Both the position numbers and the translations under genes were made by a program. Under the pieces are notes generated by a model. The model was not told the DNA's origin. It made no database searches and was given only the letters and a program-made list of their open reading frames with translations. A stretch of DNA of 47,889 nucleotides from NCBI GenBank assembly GCA_002428935.1, contig DIYG01000087.1:1-47889 (forward strand). Reading direction: 5' to 3'. Origin of the DNA: Halieaceae bacterium UBA6060 (GTDB lineage: Bacteria; Pseudomonadota; Gammaproteobacteria; Pseudomonadales; Halieaceae). Position 1 is the first letter of the stretch, and every line of letters begins with the position of its first letter. Positions 42,446 to 47,889 of the stretch are shown piece after piece.

Positions 42446-43300
42446 ATGAACGCGGGGCTCCTGGGGCACGGACATGGACGTCGTCTGTTTACTCTCGTTA
42501 AGTACCTCACCTATCTCGCGCTTCTGTTTAACGTTTACTTTTTTCTCCAGGAAGAGCTGGGGTCTCTGGAGCATACCTTCAGTGGTTCCGTGTCTATCGC
42601 CGAGTACGTACAGGTGTTTGCAGCGACCATCGATACGGCGGCCTGGGTGGTCCTGTTGCTTCTCTTTGAGCTCGAAACCTCGATCCTGGAAGACGAAAAT
42701 CTAACGGGATGGACCAAGGGCACAATCCATGGTGTTCGCTTGCTCTGCGGGCTCGCCATCGTGTGGGCTTTTCTGGGTTACTGCGCTGAGCTCACCACCC
42801 TGTATGACACCCAGTACATGGACGGCTTTCTTGGCTGTGCGGCGGTGGGGGAAGACTGGTCCTTGCTGGTGCGTCTCGATGAGTACGCGGCTCTAGGGGC
42901 GCAGAACTGCGCGGCGGTGGCTGAAGGCGCTTATCGCATCAGCGATTTCCAGATCGTCGCCGATGGCGACACCCTGCGCGCCACGCGCTACCTGGCCTGG
43001 GCCGATGTGATCAACGCCGCTGCCTGGATCCTGGTGGTGATCTTGCTTGAGGTGGAGGTGCGGTTGCAGCTCCGCGGGCAACTCACCGATACCATCGTGG
43101 GCGGCACCCGGTATCTGAAATACCTGTTGTACTCCACGTTGTTCATCGCCGCGGTGTACTGGGGGTTTGAGGGGCGTTTCCTCGACTTCTGGGATGCATG
43201 CCTGTGGTTGTTTGCGTTCATATTCATCGAATTGAACGTGTTTGACTGGCAGCAGGAGACCAATGCATCCCGAGATCCGCTCGTTAGCGCAGCTCCATAG
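42446..43300 (+). CDS. Hypothetical multi-pass membrane protein
   Basis: The 284-residue protein has about six hydrophobic segments, among them LVKYLTYLALLFNVYFFL, AAWVVLLLLFELETSIL, LLCGLAIVWAFLGYC, AAAWILVVILLEVEV, YLLYSTLFIAAVYWGF and LWLFAFIFIELNVFDW. Acidic residues recur at the ends of helices in the pattern L[F/E][E]LE, seen three times, suggesting an internal repeat. One loop has two cysteines (LGCAA, QNCAA). No family is recognised. It begins 3 bases after the PuuA-like gene, so the two are coupled; a link to polyamine uptake is only a thought. Confidence 0.7.
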   Translation: MNAGLLGHGHGRRLFTLVKYLTYLALLFNVYFFLQEELGSLEHTFSGSVSIAEYVQVFAATIDTAAWVVLLLLFELETSILEDENLTGWTKGTIHGVRLLCGLAIVWAFLGYCAELTTLYDTQYMDGFLGCAAVGEDWSLLVRLDEYAALGAQNCAAVAEGAYRISDFQIVADGDTLRATRYLAWADVINAAAWILVVILLEVEVRLQLRGQLTDTIVGGTRYLKYLLYSTLFIAAVYWGFEGRFLDFWDACLWLFAFIFIELNVFDWQQETNASRDPLVSAAP

Positions 43301-43503
43301 GCCGGAATCGGGCCAATGTTCGCGCGGGAAATACAGGTAGATCCGACACACCGATAGGCCAGGACCAAGCAGGCCACGTCATGCTACACGGCCATTAGAT
43401 CTGGGTTGGCTCTAGAGTAAAAATCGAGGCGAAGCCGACTCTAAACCGCGCGCGGTGGCCGCAGTGGGGGTCAACGTTCACCAGGGCTGCGCGCGGCGCA
43501 GGC

Positions 43504-43722
43504 TCAGTCGTCGTTGAACTCCAGGTCGTAGTCGCCCAGCTCTTCGCGGAGTCGCAACTCCTCAAGACGCTGTTCGGCTCGCCGGCGTTTTGCTGCCAGC
43601 TGCTGCTTCTCGGTTGATACCGTACTCAGGCCTTCATAGGCCTCTTCCGAGAACTCTCCGATCACAGGCTCGAACAGATCATCGACGCTGTCCGGGGCGG
43701 ACTCCTGCTTGTGATCTCCCAT
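43504..43722 (-). CDS. Small acidic protein, PA3496-like
   Basis: The 72-residue cytoplasmic-looking protein has an acidic N-terminal half and a basic coiled segment (KQQLAAKRRRAEQRLEELRLREELGDYDLEFNDD). The RRR..E...E...LREELGDYD ending resembles the PA3496 family of small proteins found in pseudomonads, which has been linked to envelope integrity; I hold this as tentative. A near-perfect AGGAGGTGA lies just upstream and fixes ATG 43722. Confidence 0.6.
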   Translation of the reverse strand: MGDHKQESAPDSVDDLFEPVIGEFSEEAYEGLSTVSTEKQQLAAKRRRAEQRLEELRLREELGDYDLEFNDD

Positions 43723-44146
43723 CAATCACCTCCTGATGATTCCGGGTCATCCACGCCGCCAATATCCGGCAGGTCTCAGTCCAGGTCAATGTCATCCTGA
43801 GTCTGTTTTCGATAAAAAAATCGATCAAAAATTAGCCGATCACTAGAAATATCGACGGGCAAACCCGGCTTTCATCCGTGAAATCGCGGTGCGCATTCCC
43901 TGCGCCAGCCTCGTAGCTCCGCTACCGGGTGTCCCTAGGTGCACAGACCGAATCGGTGCAGAAGCTTAGGGAGCAAAGCCTGTGCCAGCTCGAAGGTGCA
44001 GGGAATAAGCGTTGGATTGGCGAGTTTTGCGTGCTCGAGTCCCCGTGGACAGAAAGTAGACGCGTTCAGTCCCCTAGGCCGAACGCGTCAGCCCGGGGTC
44101 GGGAGGGCCATGGACCTAACGTGCGGCCATAGTTAAGCGTGGAGAC
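43723..44146. other. Intergenic 424 bases with several hairpins, no gene
   Basis: No convincing reading frame is present. The region contains a row of small perfect hairpins: GCGCA/TGCGC (43891-43905), GTAGC/GCTAC (43913-43925), ACCG/CGGT (43947-43957), and a larger one, GACGCGTTC with GAACGCGTC (44059-44089, 13-base loop). It could hold a structured RNA or a regulatory leader, but no known RNA family fits. Confidence 0.35.
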
Positions 44147-44665
44147 TTAGGCGTGGAGCGCCTGCACTACGAGGGCCGCGACGGCATCGGCGCTGCCTAC
44201 GGTGGCGTCAATGGTGTGGGAGGCATAGCGCTCGTAGCGCGGAGTGCGTTCAGCGTAGATATCTTCAAAGGATTGCTTGGCGTCGCTGGCGATACCGCGT
44301 TCTGGGTTTGCCGCTATGCGCTCCTTGAGGGTGTCCACATCCGCACGTAAGTACACGATTGGTCCAGCGCCGCCGAGTCGCGCCATGGTCGCTTCGCTGT
44401 AGATCACGCTGCCCCCGGTGGCCAGCACCCGACCATCAATGGGCACCTCCAGGAGCACGGATTCCTCAATGGCCCGAAGCTGCAAATGACCGTCATGGAC
44501 CAGAATGTCCTGGAGGCTGCGCCGCTCCCGGGCCTGGATAGAGATGTCCGTGTCGGTGAATTCCATCCCCAACAGCTTGGCCAAGATTACCCCGACGGTG
44601 CTTTTACCCACGCCGGGCATGCCGACGAGAGAAACGGTAGCGAAAGGCGTCAAGGGTACGTTCAT
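44147..44665 (-). CDS. Shikimate kinase-like protein
   Basis: The 172-residue protein has the shikimate kinase size and order of motifs: Walker A GMPGVGKST near residue 15, DTD for shikimate, R in QLRAIEE, ATGGSV in place of the usual ATGGGSV, a lid at NPERG, and ERTPRYERYA for the ERxPLY region. It would phosphorylate shikimate or a related acid. Loss of one glycine in the GGG turn and the presence of SIQARERRS instead of the usual IE sequence suggest a diverged paralogue rather than the main AroK. It is divergent from gcvT with 113 bases between starts. Confidence 0.75.
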   Translation of the reverse strand: MNVPLTPFATVSLVGMPGVGKSTVGVILAKLLGMEFTDTDISIQARERRSLQDILVHDGHLQLRAIEESVLLEVPIDGRVLATGGSVIYSEATMARLGGAGPIVYLRADVDTLKERIAANPERGIASDAKQSFEDIYAERTPRYERYASHTIDATVGSADAVAALVVQALHA

Positions 44666-44778
44666 GGAGTGGTCGGTAGTTGCGGCGCGGCATTATCGCG
44701 TGTCTGTGCGCGTACCACCAGCGAGCCGTGAGGGGGCCGTGCTACAGTTCGCGACCTCACAGAACGCCGGTAAGATCG

Positions 44779-45891
44779 ATGACGCTGAAACATACCCCTC
44801 TGGATGCTTTGCACCGGGAATCCGGGGCCCGCATGGTGCCTTTTGCCGGCTACGACATGCCGGTGCAGTACAGCAACGGAATCATTGCCGAGCATCGCCA
44901 TACCCGCGAGCAGGCCGGTCTGTTTGACGTCTCCCACATGGGCCAGTTTGTGCTGGAGGGGCCGCAAGTTACCGAGACGTTGGAGTCGCTGGTTCCCGTG
45001 GATCTCATGGGTCTGGATACTCACCGTCAGACCTACGCCCTGCTAACCAATGATCAGGGCGGTGTCCGCGACGATCTCATCATCACCCGCTGGGGTCCTG
45101 ATTGTCTCTTTCTGGTGGTTAACGCTGCCTGCAAAACGGAAGATCGGGCCTGGATTGAAAGCCACCTGCAGCCGGGGCAAAGCTTGCGGGAGCTAGAATC
45201 ACAGGGTTTGCTGGCACTACAGGGACCAGCGGCGAGAAAGATTCTGGAACTAGTCATTCCCGGGGTGGCGGAGCTGCACTTTTTGCAGGGAGCCACCTTT
45301 AGCTTTGAGGGTGAAGATGTCTTTGTGACCTGCTCAGGCTACACCGGGGAGGATGGCTTTGAGATCTCCTGTGGTCCGCAGCTTGCCGAGGCGCTGGCGC
45401 GACGGCTGCTGGTGACCGACGGCGTCGCACCCATCGGTCTCGGGGCGCGAGATTCCCTGCGCCTTGAGGCGGGTTTGTGTCTTTACGGTCATGAATTGGA
45501 TACGCAAACCACCCCCGTGGAAGCCGGGCTGACCTGGTCCATCAGCAAATCCCGTCGCCCCGGTGGGGAACGGGCAGGTGGCTATCCCGGAGCCAAGCTT
45601 ATCGCCGAGCAACTCGCCGGCGGGGTGGCGCGCCGCCGTGTGGGTCTGCGGGTCGAGGGTAAACGACCGGTGCGCGAGAATCAGAAGGTACTGGATAGCG
45701 ACGGTAAAGAAGTAGGGCGTGTAACCTCCGGCGGCTTTGCCGCGACGGTGGATGCTCCCATAGCCATGGCGTTTGTCGACGCCGCCGTGGCGGCACCCGA
45801 TACGGCCCTGGCGGTGGATGTGCGCGGCAAGGCGCAAGGCGTGCGTGTATGCAAAATGCCGTTTGTACGGCAGCGTTACTTTCGAGGTTAA
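44779..45891 (+). CDS. gcvT: Glycine cleavage system T protein (aminomethyltransferase)
   Basis: GcvT transfers the methylene group from lipoyl-bound glycine to tetrahydrofolate and releases ammonia. The 370-residue protein has the expected length. Blocks MVPFAGYDMPVQYSNGI, GLFDVSHMGQ, CSGYTGEDGFEI, GLGARDSLRLEAGLCLYGHEL and AFVDAAV match the family throughout. ATG 44779 gives the standard start; an upstream frame from 44680 lies in the divergent promoter gap. No gcvH or gcvP follows, so the rest of the system is elsewhere. No glycine riboswitch can be seen in the short upstream region. It is convergent with an HNH nuclease gene. Confidence 0.93.
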   Translation: MTLKHTPLDALHRESGARMVPFAGYDMPVQYSNGIIAEHRHTREQAGLFDVSHMGQFVLEGPQVTETLESLVPVDLMGLDTHRQTYALLTNDQGGVRDDLIITRWGPDCLFLVVNAACKTEDRAWIESHLQPGQSLRELESQGLLALQGPAARKILELVIPGVAELHFLQGATFSFEGEDVFVTCSGYTGEDGFEISCGPQLAEALARRLLVTDGVAPIGLGARDSLRLEAGLCLYGHELDTQTTPVEAGLTWSISKSRRPGGERAGGYPGAKLIAEQLAGGVARRRVGLRVEGKRPVRENQKVLDSDGKEVGRVTSGGFAATVDAPIAMAFVDAAVAAPDTALAVDVRGKAQGVRVCKMPFVRQRYFRG

Positions 45892-45897
45892 CTCTTG

Positions 45898-45926
45898 GGG
45901 CCTGGGGTGCGTCTCCGGCCAGGCCC
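45898..45926. terminator. Inverted repeat after gcvT, possible terminator
   Basis: GGGCCTGG (45898-45905) and CCAGGCCC (45919-45926) form a perfect 8-bp stem with a 13-base loop, 7 bases after the gcvT stop. There is no T run, so if it terminates transcription it is a weak or non-classical site. Confidence 0.4.
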
Positions 45927-45977
45927 TAAAGCGAGCCTCTAAAGCAAACCTCTAAAGTGAGCCCCTAAAGAGCGAGC
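45924..45977. repeat. Four imperfect 13-bp tandem repeats between gcvT and the HNH gene
   Basis: The units are CCCTAAAGCGAGC, CTCTAAAGCAAAC, CTCTAAAGTGAGC and CCCTAAAGAGCGAGC (the last two bases longer). They fill much of the convergent gap. The period, 13 bases, is the same as in the comF-modA array, though the sequence differs. Confidence 0.75.
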
Positions 45978-46000
45978 CCAGCGTTACCTGCCATGGAGTT

Positions 46001-46552
46001 CTAATTGGCCCAATCGCGCTCGGCGCGAAACTGCTGGGACAAATACTCCATTTGATCCGCCAGCACTCGATCTTTCGCGAGGAAGTGCCATTCGTAGGGG
46101 TTGGGCCGGAAGGGCACGGCGAGGAGCGGCATTCGCGCCTCTTCCGGTGTTTGGTTGTCTTTCTGCCAGTTGCAGCGTTTGCAGGCGGCGACCACATTTT
46201 CCCAGCGATCCGTACCACCCCTGGATACCGGTAACACATGATCACGAGTGAGTTCGGAGCGAGAGTGCTGGGTGCCGCAATACAAACAGCGGTGGTCATC
46301 CCGACGAAACAGGGTGCGGTTGCACAGGGGCGGAGTAAAACCCTGCATGATGCGCCCTTGCAGGGCGATGATGGGCTGCAGATCAATCCGTGAGCGCAGG
46401 CCTGACAGGCGTTGGATACCGCCAAACACCGGGGGAAGGGTATCGCCGATGCCGTAAACGACATCGCCACGGGCGTAGGCTGAAACTGCTTCGTGCAGTG
46501 TCAACCAACCTCGCGGTTGCCCCGCGAGATCCAGCTTGAGGATCGCTTGCAT
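46001..46552 (-). CDS. HNH endonuclease family protein
   Basis: The 183-residue protein has a C-terminal HNH domain: the first zinc pair in CLYCGT, the active-site DHVLPVSRGG (with H as general base), N in RWENVVAACKRCN, and the second pair CKRC. The first half (about 85 residues) is of unknown fold and has PRGWLTLHEAVSAYARGDVVYGIG. Small chromosomal HNH proteins of this type are widespread in marine gammaproteobacteria; whether they cut DNA in vivo is not known. It is convergent with gcvT across a small tandem repeat. Confidence 0.82.
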   Translation of the reverse strand: MQAILKLDLAGQPRGWLTLHEAVSAYARGDVVYGIGDTLPPVFGGIQRLSGLRSRIDLQPIIALQGRIMQGFTPPLCNRTLFRRDDHRCLYCGTQHSRSELTRDHVLPVSRGGTDRWENVVAACKRCNWQKDNQTPEEARMPLLAVPFRPNPYEWHFLAKDRVLADQMEYLSQQFRAERDWAN

Positions 46553-46646
46553 GCGCTCCTACTCGTAGAGGTCGGTCTAACGCTACTGCAATAGGGCGAT
46601 GCAAACAATCCCCGTTGCCTCGTCAGTGGTAAGTTTCACAAAGCTG

Positions 46647-47889
46647 TCATGGATTAGTCGCGACCGATTCGCCTTCTCCCTGGGCGGCTTCCCGGGCCCA
46701 GGTCATGGCGATGAGTCTTCGCGGGCCCGATTGTTCATTGAGTTCTTCAACGCTCGACAGCATCCGCAACTTGTTCTTCTCCGTGAGCATAAACAGGGGA
46801 ATCAGGTTGATACGATTTTCCCGGCGATAGTCTTCATAGCTGAAGTCATCGGATAGGCGGATGGTTTTGATTTCGGCGCCCTGCGCCAGGAGGCTGGCCA
46901 GCTTCTGGTAGGTGACGGTCTCACCAAACAGCCAGGGGGGCGCGTAATTGTCCGCCAATCGGGCCCGTTCCGATTCACCGCGATCTTCACTGTTGCGCAG
47001 ACTAAATACCCGTTGGGTGCCGAACTCGCTACGAAACTTCATGCATGCCAGCGTGTTCCAGCGCGTGCGCCGGCTCGTGGCAAACAAGCGACCGATACCG
47101 GCCAGTTCCAGATACTGATCCGCGTGAGAGGAGATGGGATCGCCGTAGTACACCTCCAGGCCGGCCATGCGCGCCACGCGAATTTCTTCATAGGAGGTAT
47201 CGGCAAGTTTTACCCGGAAGCCGTGGTTGCGCAGAGCCATAGCGATGGCGCGGGCAACGCTATTGGCGCCCACGAATAACACGCCGTTGGGTTCGGCCTC
47301 GGCCAAACCTAAGGCGCGTGTCAGGGGGCGGGCCGTAAAGCTTTGCATCAATACGGTGGCGATAATGACCAGGAAGGTCAGAGCGACCAATACCGAAGCC
47401 CCGTCGTGCCCCGCCTCTTCCAGGCGCAGGGCAAACAACGAAGATACGGCCGCCGCGACGATGCCCCGGGGTGCTACCCAGGCGATCAGGGCTTTCTGCT
47501 TCCAGCTATAGCCGCTTTTCAAGGTGGACAGCCATACGACAAGAGGGCGTGCCGCCAGGACGATGAGGAGCACGGCGATACCCTGGAGGCCAAGATCGAG
47601 AATCTCCTGGGGATGAACTCGAGCGCCCAGCACCACAAACAGCATAGAAATGATCAGGATCGAGAGGCTTTCCTTAAAGCTGAGGATTTCATTGACCGCC
47701 ACGTCGCGCATATTGCCCAGCCAAATGCCCATGATGGTCACCGCAAGCAAGCCCGATTCATGGACCAGGGCATCGCTGCCGGCGAAGATCATCACCACCC
47801 AGGCCAGGGTCAGCACGTTGAGCAGGTATTCCGGCACCCAGTGCCGGCGCAGCACCACGCCCAGGGTCCAGGCGCCGGCGAGACCCGCG
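46647..47889 (-). CDS. Cation/proton antiporter with TrkA-N domain (partial, cut by window edge)
   Basis: The frame is open to the right edge, so the start is outside the window. The visible 413 or so residues begin inside the membrane part, with the segments LLNVLTLAWVVMIFAGSDALV, LSILIISMLFVVLGA and the conserved block IAWVAPRGIVAAAVSSLFAL typical of NhaP/CPA1 exchangers. A TrkA-N-like nucleotide-binding domain follows (GVLFVGANSVARAIAMALRNHGFRV) and then a C-terminal regulatory region. It should exchange sodium or potassium for protons in the inner membrane, possibly gated by NAD(H). About 200 N-terminal residues are missing. Confidence 0.88.
   Translation of the reverse strand, partial: AGLAGAWTLGVVLRRHWVPEYLLNVLTLAWVVMIFAGSDALVHESGLLAVTIMGIWLGNMRDVAVNEILSFKESLSILIISMLFVVLGARVHPQEILDLGLQGIAVLLIVLAARPLVVWLSTLKSGYSWKQKALIAWVAPRGIVAAAVSSLFALRLEEAGHDGASVLVALTFLVIIATVLMQSFTARPLTRALGLAEAEPNGVLFVGANSVARAIAMALRNHGFRVKLADTSYEEIRVARMAGLEVYYGDPISSHADQYLELAGIGRLFATSRRTRWNTLACMKFRSEFGTQRVFSLRNSEDRGESERARLADNYAPPWLFGETVTYQKLASLLAQGAEIKTIRLSDDFSYEDYRRENRINLIPLFMLTEKNKLRMLSSVEELNEQSGPRRLIAMTWAREAAQGEGESVATNP

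Noticed and set aside
43857..43980. c-di-GMP-I (GEMM) riboswitch look-alike: GGGCAAACC at 43857 and GCAAAGCC at 43973
   Set aside because: In that riboswitch these two segments lie about 20 bases apart; here they are more than 100 apart and the joining helices are missing.
44666..44778. Glycine riboswitch upstream of gcvT
   Set aside because: The gap is only 113 bases and shared with a divergent promoter; the tandem glycine aptamer needs more length, and no matching core was seen.

Overview
The window is about 48 kb of GC-rich DNA. It looks like the chromosome of a marine gammaproteobacterium, most likely of the Halieaceae (OM60/NOR5) or a close relative. This rests on gene content only: a TonB-dependent receptor of the DEVIVTAQKR type next to a P450, DmdC-like acyl-CoA dehydrogenase, comF/bioB head to head, modABC, puuA/puuB-like genes and epmB. 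I see no prophage, CRISPR array or complete insertion sequence.

Layout. 1-9.2 kb is mostly housekeeping: a hexapeptide acyltransferase; comF, modA, modB, modC and srkA all on the minus strand, the last four overlapping; bioB divergent from comF behind a candidate BirA operator; an acyl-CoA dehydrogenase; a small membrane protein; and tRNA-Pro(CGG). At 9.2-11.7 kb a 2.54-kb insert lies between the tRNA 3' end and a 17-bp direct repeat of it; it carries a lipoprotein and a TonB-domain protein but no integrase. At 11.8-22.6 kb is an accessory locus: P450, a frameshifted TonB-dependent receptor and a TetR regulator on the minus strand. Divergent from them run four secreted proteins: a TPR protein, a MauG/CcpA-type di-heme peroxidase, a beta-helix protein fused to cytochrome c, and a di-heme cytochrome c. 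A metallo-beta-lactamase-fold hydrolase and a PepSY-like membrane protein follow on the minus strand. Two AT-rich dyads flank tetR and may tie the halves into one regulon. This is the best candidate for an undescribed system.

At 22.8-32.5 kb an ECF sigma factor (PF07638 type) precedes a giant gene of about 2,970 codons. Its product reads like two exported proteins joined end to end: a cohesin-like domain with a sorting-signal-like tail, then a second signal-like segment, a dockerin, Ig/cadherin-like domains with an inserted FG-GAP propeller, PASTA, MopE-like repeats, about 40 YD/RHS repeats and a variable C-terminal domain.

At 32.6-35.9 kb an OxyR-like LysR regulator that lacks the peroxidatic cysteine is divergent from a SulP anion transporter and a CaMKII-association-domain protein, with a perfect OxyR-type ATAG/CTAT motif between them. 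At 36-47.9 kb are a TPR methyltransferase with an outer-membrane barrel protein, epmB with an FAD amine oxidase, a divergent gamma-glutamylputrescine synthetase-like gene with a membrane protein, a PA3496-like small protein, a shikimate kinase-like gene, gcvT, an HNH nuclease and a cation/proton antiporter cut by the window edge.

All assignments come from reading motifs and context; no database search was run.
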